Shown one piece after another: positions 36,254 to 44,809 of a stretch of DNA of 64,000 bases. The position numbers and the translations under genes are program-made. This DNA comes from Usitatibacter palustris (lineage in GTDB: Bacteria > Pseudomonadota > Gammaproteobacteria > Burkholderiales > Usitatibacteraceae), in the NCBI RefSeq assembly GCF_013003985.1, contig NZ_CP053073.1, positions 2,976,001 through 3,040,000 of the forward strand, written 5' to 3'. Position 1 is the stretch's first letter, and every line of letters begins with the position of its first letter. The notes below the pieces were generated by a model that worked only from the letters and a program-made list of their open reading frames with translations, searched no databases and was not told where the DNA came from.

Positions 36254-36745
36254 TCACTTGCGGCGCGAGATCGTGTGCACGCGCTTGATCTTGTTCTGCA
36301 GCTGGATCAAGCCGTAGACCAGCGCTTCCGCCGTGGGCGGGCAGCCGGGCACGTAGACGTCGACGGGCACGATGCGATCGCAGCCGCGCACGACGGAGTA
36401 GGAGTAGTGGTAGTAGCCGCCGCCGTTGGCGCACGAGCCCATCGAGAGCACCCAGCGCGGCTCGGCCATCTGGTCGTAGACGCGGCGCAGCGCCGGCGCC
36501 ATCTTGTTGCACAGCGTGCCGGCCACGATCATCAGGTCGGACTGGCGCGGGCTCGGGCGGAAGACGATGCCGAAGCGGTCGAGGTCATAGCGCGCCGCGC
36601 CGGCGTGCATCATTTCCACGGCGCAGCAGGCGAGGCCGAAGGTCATCGGCCACAGCGAATTGGTCCGCGCCCAGTTGAGGACGGTGTCGACTTGCGTGAC
36701 CAGGAAGCCCTGGTCGCCAAGCGCGCCTTCGCGCATCACTCCCAT
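36254..36745 (-). CDS. nuoB: NADH-quinone oxidoreductase subunit B (cluster N2)
   Basis: A 163-aa subunit holding the terminal [4Fe-4S] cluster N2. Ligands are the tandem cysteines in [14 protein letters not shown], the Cys in [15 protein letters not shown] and the Cys in [15 protein letters not shown]. The start at 36745 was preferred over an ATG three codons later because AAGGAG lies seven bases upstream; this makes the gene overlap the end of nuoA by 10 bp. Confidence 0.94.
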   Translation of the reverse strand: MGVMREGALGDQGFLVTQVDTVLNWARTNSLWPMTFGLACCAVEMMHAGAARYDLDRFGIVFRPSPRQSDLMIVAGTLCNKMAPALRRVYDQMAEPRWVLSMGSCANGGGYYHYSYSVVRGCDRIVPVDVYVPGCPPTAEALVYGLIQLQNKIKRVHTISRRK

Positions 36746-37104
36746 TCGAGCGCTCCTTTCTTCCACTCGTAGATGAAGCCGACCACGAGGATCGCGAGGA
36801 AGATCATCATCGCCCAGAAGCCGAACCAGCCGATCTCCTGGAGCACGATGGCCCAGGGGAAGAGGAAGGCGATTTCCAGGTCGAACAGAATGAAGAGGAT
36901 GGCGACGAGGTAGTAGCGCACGTCGAACTTCATGCGCGCGTCCTCGAACGCCTCGAACCCGCACTCGAAGGGCGAGAGCTTCGCCGAGTCGGGGTGATAG
37001 TCGCCCGAGAGGCGCGACAGCGCCCCGCTGGCAACGATTCCACCAACGCCGACAGCGGCGCCGATGGCCAGGAACAGCAGGACAGGGAAGTAGTTCTCGA
37101 GCAT
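36736..37104 (-). CDS. nuoA: NADH-quinone oxidoreductase subunit A
   Basis: A 122-aa membrane subunit with three helices. The loop between helices 1 and 2 has the diagnostic [20 protein letters not shown], and helix 2 is [20 protein letters not shown]. It is the first nuo gene, 11 bp downstream of the tRNA-Leu 3' end in the direction of transcription, so the nuo message is probably processed at the tRNA. Confidence 0.95.
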   Translation of the reverse strand: MLENYFPVLLFLAIGAAVGVGGIVASGALSRLSGDYHPDSAKLSPFECGFEAFEDARMKFDVRYYLVAILFILFDLEIAFLFPWAIVLQEIGWFGFWAMMIFLAILVVGFIYEWKKGALEWE

Positions 37105-37115
37105 GCTGTTGTGAT

Positions 37116-37200
37116 TGGTGCCGTCGAAGAGACTCGAACTCTTACGCCTTTCGGCACCGCCCCCTCAAGACGGCGTGTCTACCAATTCCACCACGACGGC
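37116..37200 (-). tRNA. tRNA-Leu (anticodon GAG)
   Basis: An 85-nt tRNA with encoded CCA. Acceptor GCCGTCG (37200-37194) pairs with CGACGGC; the D arm contains AATTGGTAGA; the anticodon stem CCGTC/GGCGG encloses the loop TTGAGGG with anticodon GAG; a long class-II variable arm (TGCCGAAAGGCGT) and the T-loop TTCGAGT follow. The discriminator is A at 37119. It reads CUC and CUU leucine codons. It sits between secG and nuoA, a conserved position in betaproteobacteria. Confidence 0.97.
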
Positions 37201-37233
37201 GACTGCTTGGATGTTGCGAGGAATGCTTTACCT

Positions 37234-37617
37234 TTACTTCGGGATGTCCGTCGACTTGGAGTCGGCGGGGGCCGGTGACGCGGGAGCCGAGGAAGCAGGC
37301 GCCGCCGGTTTGACATCGGTCTTCAGAGCTTCGGGCGCCTTCGGCACTTCACCGCCGATCGACTGCGTCACCCCGCCCGACTTCCCGGGCACGCCCGAGA
37401 AATAGGTCAGGCCGAGGCTCGTCGCGAAGAACACGGCAGCCAGCACCGCGGTCGAGCGCGAAAGGAAATTGGCCGCGCCCGCGGAGCCGAACAGGCTTCC
37501 CGCGGAACCGCTGCCGAACGCGGCGCCCATGTCGGCGCCCTTGCCGTGCTGCATGAGCACCAGGGCCGTGATCGAGATCGCGGCCAGCACATGCAAAACG
37601 AGTACGACGGTATGCAT
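37234..37617 (-). CDS. secG: Preprotein translocase subunit SecG
   Basis: A 127-aa inner-membrane subunit of SecYEG. It has two membrane helices (residues about 2-22 and 54-72) and the conserved cytoplasmic loop QHGKGADMGAAFGSGSAGSL followed by FGSAGAANFLSRSTA. The C-terminal 45 residues are a Pro/Ala/Ser-rich tail, longer than in E. coli (110 aa). It lies 11 bp after tpiA and ahead of the tRNA gene. Confidence 0.93.
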   Translation of the reverse strand: MHTVVLVLHVLAAISITALVLMQHGKGADMGAAFGSGSAGSLFGSAGAANFLSRSTAVLAAVFFATSLGLTYFSGVPGKSGGVTQSIGGEVPKAPEALKTDVKPAAPASSAPASPAPADSKSTDIPK

Positions 37618-37628
37618 CTTCTTGCCTT

Positions 37629-38390
37629 TCAGTTTGCAGCGACGGCTGCGCGCCAGATCGCCACGAAATCTTCCGCCACCAGCGACGCGCCGCCGACCAG
37701 TCCTCCGTCGACATTGGGCATCGCGAACAACTCCGCGGCATTCGAGCCCTTCACGCTTCCCCCGTAGAGGATCGGAAGCCTGCCCGCTACCGCCGCATCG
37801 CGCGCCGCTACCCGCGCGCGAATGAATGCTTGTGCTTCATCGGCCTGTGCTGACGTGGCCGTCTTTCCGGTTCCGATCGCCCAGACGGGCTCGTAAGCCA
37901 CGATCGCGCCATCGACTCCTGCCGCGCCCACCTTGTCCAGCAGCGCGTCCACCTGTCGGGCGAGGACCTTCTCGGTCACGCCCTGCTCGCGTTCCGCGAG
38001 GGTTTCACCCACGCAGAAGATCGGCGTGAGCCCCGCCCGGCGCGCCGCGATGAATTTCTCCACCACGACCGCATCCGTGTCACCGAAAAGCGTCCGGCGC
38101 TCCGAATGCCCCACGATCGCAAGGCTGCAGCCGAATTCCTTCAGCATCGGCCCCGACACTTCGCCGGTGTAGGCCCCCTTGTCATGCGCGCTGACGTCCT
38201 GGGAACCCCAGGCCAGCGCCGTTCCTTCCAGGAGGGACTTCACCTGCGACAGGTAAGGAGCCGGCACGCAGACCGCGCACTGCCGATTCCCCGCCTTCTG
38301 CACTCCGGGGAGCACCGCTTCGAGGAGGGCCTCATTGGCGGAAAGGCTGCCGTTGAGCTTCCAGTTTCCGACGACGAATTTGGCCCGCAT
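37629..38390 (-). CDS. tpiA: Triosephosphate isomerase
   Basis: A 253-aa TIM-barrel enzyme interconverting dihydroxyacetone phosphate and glyceraldehyde 3-phosphate. Catalytic residues are in place: Lys in VVGNWKLNGS, His in AIVGHSERRTLFG and Glu in VAYEPVWAIGTGKTA (loop 6). The phosphate-binding LYGGSVKGSNA and GLVGGASL are present. ATG at 38390 has AGGGA upstream. It is the first gene of the tpiA-secG-tRNA-nuo unit, and functionally it consumes the product of GlpD. Confidence 0.96.
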   Translation of the reverse strand: MRAKFVVGNWKLNGSLSANEALLEAVLPGVQKAGNRQCAVCVPAPYLSQVKSLLEGTALAWGSQDVSAHDKGAYTGEVSGPMLKEFGCSLAIVGHSERRTLFGDTDAVVVEKFIAARRAGLTPIFCVGETLAEREQGVTEKVLARQVDALLDKVGAAGVDGAIVAYEPVWAIGTGKTATSAQADEAQAFIRARVAARDAAVAGRLPILYGGSVKGSNAAELFAMPNVDGGLVGGASLVAEDFVAIWRAAVAAN

Positions 38391-38416
38391 CGCTTGGTGT
38401 TCCCTGAAACCAAACG

Positions 38417-38446
38417 ATTTTACCGCGACGCAGCATGGGGGGTCAA
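38417..38446 (-). promoter_or_regulatory. Sigma-70 promoter for tpiA-secG-tRNA-nuo
   Basis: Read leftward, TTGACC (38446-38441) is followed after 18 bp by TAAAAT (38422-38417). Transcription would begin near base 38410, leaving a leader of about 20 nt with AGGGA before the tpiA ATG. No other good promoter was seen before nuoA, so this may drive the whole 16-kb unit in part. Confidence 0.55.
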
Positions 38447-38483
38447 TTTGGGTGAGCGCCCGCTATTGGGGCCACACCGGGGG

Positions 38484-38522
38484 TTGACACGTTTCGACAT
38501 TTCCATAACTATCAAACTATGG
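38484..38522 (+). promoter_or_regulatory. arsR promoter with candidate ArsR operator
   Basis: A perfect TTGACA (38484-38489) is followed after 17 bp by AACTAT (38507-38512), a weak -10. The start point would fall at or next to the arsR ATG (38519), and no ribosome site is visible, suggesting a leaderless message. An inverted repeat CCATA-N10-TATGG (38503-38507 and 38518-38522) covers the -10 and start codon and is a candidate autoregulatory ArsR site. All of this is from sequence inspection. Confidence 0.5.
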
Positions 38523-38872
38523 ACTCAAGCCACGCCGTTCGCGCCCTCAGCGCGCTTTCCCAGGAAACGCGACTCGCCGTCTTTCGATTGCTGGTCCGTG
38601 CCGGCTCGGAGGGGCTTGCGGCCGGTCGAATCGCCGAGGCGCTGGGCGTCGCACTCCCCACCCTGTCTTTCCACCTGAAGGAACTTGCGCAGGCGGGTCT
38701 CGTGACGAGCCGCGCCCAGTCGCGGTTCGTGATCTACACGGCCGACTACGACCAGATGAGCGCGCTGCTCGGGTTTCTCACCGAGAACTGCTGTCGAGGG
38801 ATCGCCGCCGCCGACCCCGCGACCGACGCGTGTTGCGAACCTGTCGGCGCTTGCGAAGGAACCCCGTCATGA
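38519..38872 (+). CDS. arsR: ArsR-family As(III)-responsive repressor
   Basis: A 117-aa winged-helix repressor. The recognition helix region is LPTLSFHLKELAQAGLVTSR. The classical ELCVCDL metal site of plasmid ArsR is missing. Instead the C-terminus has C91-C92, C105-C106 and C112, similar in kind to the C-terminal As(III) site of Acidithiobacillus ferrooxidans ArsR (C95, C96, C102). It is the first gene of the ars operon, and its stop overlaps the flavoprotein ATG (ATGA, 38869-38872). It probably represses its own promoter until As(III) binds. Confidence 0.88.
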   Translation: MDSSHAVRALSALSQETRLAVFRLLVRAGSEGLAAGRIAEALGVALPTLSFHLKELAQAGLVTSRAQSRFVIYTADYDQMSALLGFLTENCCRGIAAADPATDACCEPVGACEGTPS

Positions 38873-40332
38873 AGAGAGACCTGTCCGCCCATCCGACCGC
38901 GATCCTGGGCGCCGGCCCTGTGGGACTCGCCGCCGCCGCTCACCTCGCCGCGAGAGGGCTGCCGTTCCTCGTGTTCGAGTCGGGCGCGCGCATCGCCGAA
39001 CACTTTGAATCGACTCGCCACGTCGCGCTCTTTTCCCCCTGGCGCTACAACATCGACAAGGCCGCCCGTGCCCTGCTCACCGCGGAAGGCTGGCTGGAGC
39101 CGGAGCTCGACAAGCTTCCCACCTGTGGCGAAGTGATCGATGAGTACCTTCGCCCGCTGTCGCAGCTTCCCGCGATCGCGCCCTTCGTGCGCCTCGAGCA
39201 TCGCGTGGTTCACGTTGCGCGCGCGGGCTTCGACAAACTCAAGACCGCGGGTCGCGAGCACGCACCCTTCCTTATCCGCGTCACCACCGCGGACGGAACG
39301 CGCGATGTCCTCGCCTCCGCCGTCATCGATGCGACCGGCACCTGGTCGACGCCGAACCCTTTGGGCGCGAACGGCCTTCCCGCGGAAGGAGAGCGCGAAC
39401 ACGCCGCTCATTTCGCCTACGGAATGCCCGATGTCCTCGGCACGCAACGTGCGCGCTATGCGGGCAAGCGCGTGCTCGTCGCAGGCGCCGGGCATTCCGC
39501 GATCGGAACCCTCATCGCGCTGACGAAGCTCGCTGAAGAGGCGCAAGGTACGGAAGTGCATTGGGCGCTGCGGGGCCACAACTTCGAACGGATCCTGGGC
39601 GGTGGTTCCAACGATGGCCTGCCGGCTCGCGGCGCGCTCGGAGCGCGGGTGAAGAACCTGCGCGACACGGGACGCCTCCACGTCCACGCGGACTTCAAGA
39701 TCTCCGCCGTCCGCTCCGGCGCGCACGGCTTCACGATCGAGGGCATGAAGAACGAATCCGCGCGGTATGCGGTTCACGACATCGAGGAAGTCATCGTCGC
39801 CACGGGCGCGCGGCCCGATTTCTCGCTCGCCTCCGAGCTTCGCGTGAAGCTCGACCCGTGGATCGAAAGCACCGAAGCGCTCGCGCCGCTGATCGACCCC
39901 AACGTCCACAGCTGCGGTACGGTGCGGCCGCACGGCCATCGCGAGCTCGCCCATCCGGAAAAGGGCTACTACGCGCTCGGCGCGAAGAGCTACGGGCGCG
40001 CGACCAACTTCCTGATGGCGACCGGCTTCGAACAGGCGCGGTCGGTCGTGGCAGCGATCGCGGGCGACATGGCCGCGGCGGACGACGTGCAGCTCGAGCT
40101 TCCCGAGACCGGCGTGTGTTCCACGCAATGGTCGGAGGATTCGAGCGCGTGCTGCACGAAAGCAGCCAAGGTCGAACCCGCGCCCAAGTCGTCGTGCTGC
40201 GGCGGACCCCCGGTGAAGCGCGCCGATGCCTGCTGCGTGAAGGATGAAGTCGCGAAGGACAGTGGCGCATCGGGATGCGGCTGCGGGCCGGCGAAGACAC
40301 GTGAGACGGGAGAGAAGGCGTCCACTCTTTGA
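38869..40332 (+). CDS. ars-operon flavoprotein monooxygenase-like protein with Cys-rich tail
   Basis: A 487-aa FAD/NAD(P)H-binding protein. FAD site AILGAGPVGLAAAAHLAARG (about 11-30), NADPH-type site VLVAGAGHSAIGTLIALTKL (about 205) and the motif IDATGTWSTPNPLG place it near flavin monooxygenases; FMO-like ArsO proteins occur in other ars operons. The last 75 residues are different: nine cysteines (417, 428, 429, 443, 444, 455, 456, 470, 472), including three CC pairs and a CGC. This tail probably binds As(III) or another thiophilic metalloid. The reaction is unknown. It is coupled to arsR by ATGA. Confidence 0.8.
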   Translation: MKRDLSAHPTAILGAGPVGLAAAAHLAARGLPFLVFESGARIAEHFESTRHVALFSPWRYNIDKAARALLTAEGWLEPELDKLPTCGEVIDEYLRPLSQLPAIAPFVRLEHRVVHVARAGFDKLKTAGREHAPFLIRVTTADGTRDVLASAVIDATGTWSTPNPLGANGLPAEGEREHAAHFAYGMPDVLGTQRARYAGKRVLVAGAGHSAIGTLIALTKLAEEAQGTEVHWALRGHNFERILGGGSNDGLPARGALGARVKNLRDTGRLHVHADFKISAVRSGAHGFTIEGMKNESARYAVHDIEEVIVATGARPDFSLASELRVKLDPWIESTEALAPLIDPNVHSCGTVRPHGHRELAHPEKGYYALGAKSYGRATNFLMATGFEQARSVVAAIAGDMAAADDVQLELPETGVCSTQWSEDSSACCTKAAKVEPAPKSSCCGGPPVKRADACCVKDEVAKDSGASGCGCGPAKTRETGEKASTL

Positions 40333-41534
40333 ACGCAGTGCCGCGTCTCGGCCCGATGATCTCGATGCTGGGCATCGCCCAGATCGTTTCATGGGGAAGC
40401 CTCTTCTACTCGATCGGCGTCCTCGGGCCCGCGATGCGCAAGGACCTGGATGTGAGCGAGCTGTTCCTGTTCACGACGTTCACGGGCAGCCTGCTCGTGT
40501 CGGGAACACTGGCTCCCTGGGCTGGACGCATGATCGACAAGCGCGGCGGGCGCTTCGTGCTCTCGGTGGGCTCCATCCTTGCGGTCATTGCCTTCGCGAT
40601 CCTCGCCGTCGCGAATCATCCGGCCGTTCTCGTGACCGGCTGGCTGGTCGCCGGGGCCGCGATGGCTTGTTGCCTCTACGATCCTGCATTCGCGACGCTG
40701 AGCCAGCACACCGGCGACCGATATCGCAAGGCCGTGACTGCGCTGACGCTCTTCGGAGGTTTCGCGAGCACGGTGTTCTGGCCGCTGTCGCACTTGCTGC
40801 TGGAAGCCTGGGGCTGGCGTGCAACGCTCGGCATCTACGCCGGCATGCACGCCTTCATGTGTCTACCCATTCACCGAATGTTCGTCCCGAATTACCTGAG
40901 CAAGCGGGTCCCGGGGCCTGCAGACAAGACATCCGCCGAAGAAGCCTCGCCAAGGACCGGCGCGGAGCGTGACAGCCGGTTGGCCTGGCTGACGATCAGT
41001 TTTGCCTTCGCGACTTTTGTCTTCGGCGTGATCGCAGTACACCTCATCCCACTGCTCACGTCCGCGGGCCTGACTCCGGCGCAGGCCGTCACGGTTTCGA
41101 TGCTGGTGGGTCCGATGCAGGTTGCCGGCCGCGTGATCGAACTGAGCCTCTCCGGACGCGTACGCGCCGTCACGGTGGGAATCACCGCGTTCGCCTTGAT
41201 GCTGCTGGCCCTCGTCGCGCTCGTTTCGGTAGAAGGATTCGGCATCGCCGCGATCGTGTTCGTGGTTGCCTACGGCTGCGGCAACGGCGTGCTCACCATC
41301 GTGAAGGGCACCGCTCCTGCGGAGATCTTCGGGCGCGAGGGCCTCGGACGCCTGCTCGGCCACCTTTCGAGCGCGGGTTTCTACGCCAAGGCCCTCGCCC
41401 CGGCGGCCTTCTCGGGCCTGCTTGCCCTCGGGCTCACCCGCAACGCGGCACTCTCCGCGGTCTCGATGGTGGCCATGGGCGCGATGGCCAGCTACGTGAT
41501 GGCGTTGCGCCCGCGAGCAGGCCGCCATCCATGA
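40329..41534 (+). CDS. MFS transporter in ars operon (ArsK-like candidate)
   Basis: A 401-aa major-facilitator protein with 12 predicted membrane helices. The MFS loop 2-3 motif appears as GRMIDKRGGRFVLSVGS, and the first helix is LGIAQIVSWGSLFYSIGVLG. MFS proteins such as ArsK of Agrobacterium export As(III) and antimonite, and this protein's N-terminal pattern and operon place it as a candidate; ArsJ is less likely because no GAPDH gene is present. The start is TTG 40329, overlapping the flavoprotein stop (TTGA); GTG at 40338 is the alternative. Its stop overlaps the acr3 ATG. Confidence 0.75.
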   Translation: MNAVPRLGPMISMLGIAQIVSWGSLFYSIGVLGPAMRKDLDVSELFLFTTFTGSLLVSGTLAPWAGRMIDKRGGRFVLSVGSILAVIAFAILAVANHPAVLVTGWLVAGAAMACCLYDPAFATLSQHTGDRYRKAVTALTLFGGFASTVFWPLSHLLLEAWGWRATLGIYAGMHAFMCLPIHRMFVPNYLSKRVPGPADKTSAEEASPRTGAERDSRLAWLTISFAFATFVFGVIAVHLIPLLTSAGLTPAQAVTVSMLVGPMQVAGRVIELSLSGRVRAVTVGITAFALMLLALVALVSVEGFGIAAIVFVVAYGCGNGVLTIVKGTAPAEIFGREGLGRLLGHLSSAGFYAKALAPAAFSGLLALGLTRNAALSAVSMVAMGAMASYVMALRPRAGRHP

Positions 41535-42574
41535 GCCTATTCGAGCGCTACCTCACGCTCTGGGTCGCGATCTGCATCGTCGCCGGCATCGGCCTCGGGC
41601 AGGTCTTCCCTGCAGCGTTTGCCGCGATCGGCCGGCTCGAGTACGCGAAGGTGAACCTGCCGGTGGGCGCGCTGATCTGGGTGATGATCGTGCCGATGCT
41701 GCTGAAGGTGGACTTCGGCAAGTTGCACGAGGTGGGCGCGCATTGGCGCGGAATCGGCGTGACGTTGTTCATCAACTGGGCCGTCAAGCCGTTCTCGATG
41801 GCGCTGCTCGGATGGGTGTTCATCCGCCACCTCTTCTCCCCATGGCTCGCGGCCGACCAGATCGACAGCTACATCGCCGGGCTGATCCTGCTCGCCGCCG
41901 CTCCCTGCACCGCGATGGTCTTCGTCTGGAGCGAACTGTGTCGCGGAGACGCGCAGTTCACGCTCTCGCAGGTCGCGCTCAATGACGCGATCATGATCGT
42001 GGCGTTCGCACCGATCGTGGCCCTGCTGCTGGGCCTGTCGAGCATCACGATTCCGTGGGACACGCTGTTCGCCTCGGTGGTGCTCTACGTCGTGATCCCG
42101 GTCCTGCTGGCGCAGGCCTGGCGCAAGTGGCTTCTTGCGCGAGGCGAGACCGTTTACCGCGCCACCCTCGCGACGCTCGGCCCCTTGTCGATCGGCGCCT
42201 TGCTTGCCACGCTCGTCCTGTTATTCGGCTTCCAGGGCGAGGCGATCCTGCGCCAGCCCGTGGTGATCGCGCTGCTCGCGGTGCCGATCCTCTTCCAGGT
42301 GTTCTTCAATTCAGGGCTGGCCTACCTGCTCAACCGGCGCCTGGGTGTTGCGCACTGCGTGGCCGGCCCGTCGAGCCTGATCGGCGCGAGCAACTTCTTT
42401 GAACTGGCGGTAGCCGCGGCGATCACCCTGTTCGGGCTCAACTCGGGAGCCGCGCTGGCCACCGTGGTGGGCGTCCTCGTCGAAGTGCCGGTGATGCTCG
42501 CCGTCGTTCGCGTCGTCGGCAGGACGAAGGACTGGTACGAGCGCGGACTCCCTGGCCGATCCAGGTTGCCATGA
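41531..42574 (+). CDS. acr3: Arsenite efflux permease, ACR3 family
   Basis: A 347-aa As(OH)3/H+ antiporter-type permease with ten membrane helices. The essential Cys is in LAAAPCTAMVFVWSELCRGD (helix 4), and the conserved Glu is in VVGVLVEVPVMLAVV (helix 9). The N-terminal LWVAICIVAGIGLGQVFP and IVPMLLKVDFGKL are typical of ACR3. ATG overlaps the MFS stop (ATGA, 41531-41534). With arsC it forms the core arsenic detoxification route: arsenate reduced in the cytoplasm, arsenite pumped out. Confidence 0.95.
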   Translation: MSLFERYLTLWVAICIVAGIGLGQVFPAAFAAIGRLEYAKVNLPVGALIWVMIVPMLLKVDFGKLHEVGAHWRGIGVTLFINWAVKPFSMALLGWVFIRHLFSPWLAADQIDSYIAGLILLAAAPCTAMVFVWSELCRGDAQFTLSQVALNDAIMIVAFAPIVALLLGLSSITIPWDTLFASVVLYVVIPVLLAQAWRKWLLARGETVYRATLATLGPLSIGALLATLVLLFGFQGEAILRQPVVIALLAVPILFQVFFNSGLAYLLNRRLGVAHCVAGPSSLIGASNFFELAVAAAITLFGLNSGAALATVVGVLVEVPVMLAVVRVVGRTKDWYERGLPGRSRLP

Positions 42575-42666
42575 GGGCCGCGAGTGCCGGCTCACGACGT
42601 TACCGTCACGAAGCCGTCATCCTGCGTTCATAGAATTTCCACTTTCGCCAACGGATCGCCGCAGTC

Positions 42667-43161
42667 ATGACCGAAAGAACCTGGAACGTCCTCTTCCTGT
42701 GCACCGGCAACTCCGCGCGCTCGATCCTGGGTGAAGCCATCCTCAACGCGGCGGGCGCAGATCGCTTCAGGGCCTTCAGCGCCGGAAGCTATCCCAACGG
42801 CACCGTCAATCCCCTTGCTCTCGAGTTGCTCGCGAAGAACGGAATCCCGGTTGAAGGCCTGCGCAGCAAGAGCTGGGACGAGTTCGCGCGCCCGGATGCG
42901 CCTGCGATGAATTTCGTCTTCACCGTCTGCGATTCGGCGGGTGCCGAAGTTTGTCCCGTATGGCCCGGACAACCCGTCACTGCGCATTGGGGGATTCCCG
43001 ACCCAGCGGCCGTGGATGGCACCGATGACGAGAAGCGAAAGGCATTCCTCGAAGCCTACGCCGTGATGCAGCGGCGAATTTCGCTGTTCACGAACCTCCC
43101 GCTTCGCAGCCTCGACCGACTCGCCCTGCAGCAGCGGCTCCGCGAAATCGGCGCGCGATGA
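42667..43161 (+). CDS. arsC: Arsenate reductase, LMW-phosphatase fold (ArsC)
   Basis: A 164-aa cytoplasmic reductase turning arsenate to arsenite. The phosphatase P-loop is VLFLCTGNSARS, with the nucleophilic Cys followed by x5-R, and a second cysteine pair lies in TVCDSAGAEVCPVWPGQP. This layout matches the thioredoxin-coupled LMW-PTP-like branch rather than the GrxA-type ArsC. It is separated from acr3 by 92 bp of non-coding DNA with no promoter I can identify with confidence, so read-through is likely. It converges on pstB with a 10-bp gap. Confidence 0.93.
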   Translation: MTERTWNVLFLCTGNSARSILGEAILNAAGADRFRAFSAGSYPNGTVNPLALELLAKNGIPVEGLRSKSWDEFARPDAPAMNFVFTVCDSAGAEVCPVWPGQPVTAHWGIPDPAAVDGTDDEKRKAFLEAYAVMQRRISLFTNLPLRSLDRLALQQRLREIGAR

Positions 43162-43171
43162 CGCCGGCGCG

Positions 43172-43960
43172 CTAGCCGAAGCGGCCCGTGATGTAGTCCT
43201 CGGTTTCCTTCTTGTCGGGCTTGAGGAAGATCTTGTCGGTCTGCCCGTACTCCACCAGGTCGCCGAGGTACATGTAGGCGGTGTACGCCGAGACCCGCGC
43301 CGCCTGCTGCATGTTGTGCGTGACGATCACGATCGTGAACTCGCCCGAGAGATCCGAGATGAGCTCTTCGATCTTGAGGGTCGAGATCGGATCGAGCGCG
43401 GAGGTGGGCTCGTCGAGGAGCAGCACCTGCGGCTTCACCGCGATGCCTCGGGCAATGCACAGGCGCTGCTGCTGGCCGCCCGACAGGCTCATGCCCGATT
43501 GCTGCAGCTTGTCCTTCACTTCTTCCCAGAGCGCCGCCTTCTTCAATGCCCACTCGACGCGTTCGTCCATCTGCGGCCGCGAGAGGCGCTCGTGCAGGCG
43601 CACGCCGAAGGCGATGTTCTCGTAGATCGACATCGGGAACGGCGTGGGCTTCTGGAAGACCATCCCGACGCGCGCGCGCAGGTCGTAGATGTCGACGTCC
43701 TTGTCGAGGATGTTGCGGCCGTCCAGGCGCAGCTCTCCCGCCGCACGCTGCTCGGGATAGAGGTCGTACATGCGGTTGATCGTGCGCAGCAGCGTCGACT
43801 TGCCGCAGCCCGACGGGCCGATGAAAGCCGTGACCTCGCCCTTGTAGATGTCGAGGTTGATGTTCTTCAGCGCGTGGAACTTCCCGTAGTAGAAGTTGAA
43901 GTCCTTGAACTGGACTTCGGTCTTGAGCGCGGCCTGGGGCGGGACGGAGGCGTCATTCAT
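43172..43960 (-). CDS. pstB: Phosphate ABC transporter ATP-binding protein
   Basis: A 262-aa ABC ATPase energising phosphate uptake. Walker A is GPSGCGKST, the signature is [20 protein letters not shown], Walker B is [13 protein letters not shown], and the switch His is in [25 protein letters not shown] and [20 protein letters not shown] are diagnostic of PstB. It is the last pst gene here: no phoU follows, because the ars operon converges immediately. Confidence 0.96.
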   Translation of the reverse strand: MNDASVPPQAALKTEVQFKDFNFYYGKFHALKNINLDIYKGEVTAFIGPSGCGKSTLLRTINRMYDLYPEQRAAGELRLDGRNILDKDVDIYDLRARVGMVFQKPTPFPMSIYENIAFGVRLHERLSRPQMDERVEWALKKAALWEEVKDKLQQSGMSLSGGQQQRLCIARGIAVKPQVLLLDEPTSALDPISTLKIEELISDLSGEFTIVIVTHNMQQAARVSAYTAYMYLGDLVEYGQTDKIFLKPDKKETEDYITGRFG

Positions 43961-43975
43961 GGTTTTCTCGCGAAC

Positions 43976-44809
43976 TCAGAGTTTGTTGCGGAACAGCGCG
44001 CGCGCCAGGATGTTGATGCCCAGCACGCCCAGCGTGATCAGGAAGACGCCGGCCCACGCGAGCTGTTGCCAATCGGTGAACGGGCTCATCGCGAACTTGA
44101 AGATCGTCACCGGCAGGTTCGCCATCGGCTCGGTGAGGTCGACGCTCCAGAACTGGTTCGAGAGCGACGTGAAGAGGAGCGGTGCGGTTTCGCCCGCGAT
44201 GCGCGCGACCGCGAGCAGGATGCCGGTGACGATACCCGCCTGCGAAGCGCGGATCGTCACCTTCATGATCACCTGCCATTTGTGCGCGCCGAGCGCGTAG
44301 ACGGCCTCGCGCAGGCTGTTGGGCACGAGCAGCAGCATGTTCTCGGTAGTGCGCACGACCACGGGGATCACGATGAGGGCCAGCGCGATCACGCCCGCGA
44401 GCCCGGAGAACTTGCCCACCTGTGCCACGAAGAACGCGTAGACGAAGAGACCGATCACGATCGACGGGGCCGACAGCAGGATGTCGTTGATGAATCGTGT
44501 CGCGTTGCCCAGCCAGTCGTTCATCCCGTACTCGGCGAGGTACACGCCCGCGAGGATGCCGATGGGCGTGCCGATGAGTGTCGCGAGACCCACCATGATG
44601 AGGCTCCCCACGATCGCGTTCGCAAGGCCACCGGCGGAGCCCGGCGGCGGCGTCATCTCGGTGAAGAGCGTGAGCGAAAGTCCTGAGACGCCCAGCGAGA
44701 TCGTCGTCCAGAGGATCCACGCGAGCCAGAAGACGCCGAAGGCCATCGCGGCCAGCGAGAGCGCGAGCACGACCTTGTTGGTGAAGTAGCGTCGCTGGTG
44801 CAGGTTCAT
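43976..44809 (-). CDS. pstA: Phosphate ABC transporter permease PstA
   Basis: A 277-aa inner-membrane permease with six helices. The binding-protein-dependent transport loop [20 protein letters not shown] contacts PstB, and [20 protein letters not shown] is a PstA hallmark. ATG at 44809 overlaps the pstC stop (ATGA, 44806-44809). A 15-bp gap separates it from pstB. Confidence 0.95.
   Translation of the reverse strand: MNLHQRRYFTNKVVLALSLAAMAFGVFWLAWILWTTISLGVSGLSLTLFTEMTPPPGSAGGLANAIVGSLIMVGLATLIGTPIGILAGVYLAEYGMNDWLGNATRFINDILLSAPSIVIGLFVYAFFVAQVGKFSGLAGVIALALIVIPVVVRTTENMLLLVPNSLREAVYALGAHKWQVIMKVTIRASQAGIVTGILLAVARIAGETAPLLFTSLSNQFWSVDLTEPMANLPVTIFKFAMSPFTDWQQLAWAGVFLITLGVLGINILARALFRNKL

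Noticed and set aside
42575..42666. A PHO box or separate promoter before arsC
   Set aside because: GTTACCGTCACG and CCGTCAT only loosely resemble PHO repeats, with wrong spacing; no -35/-10 pair is convincing.
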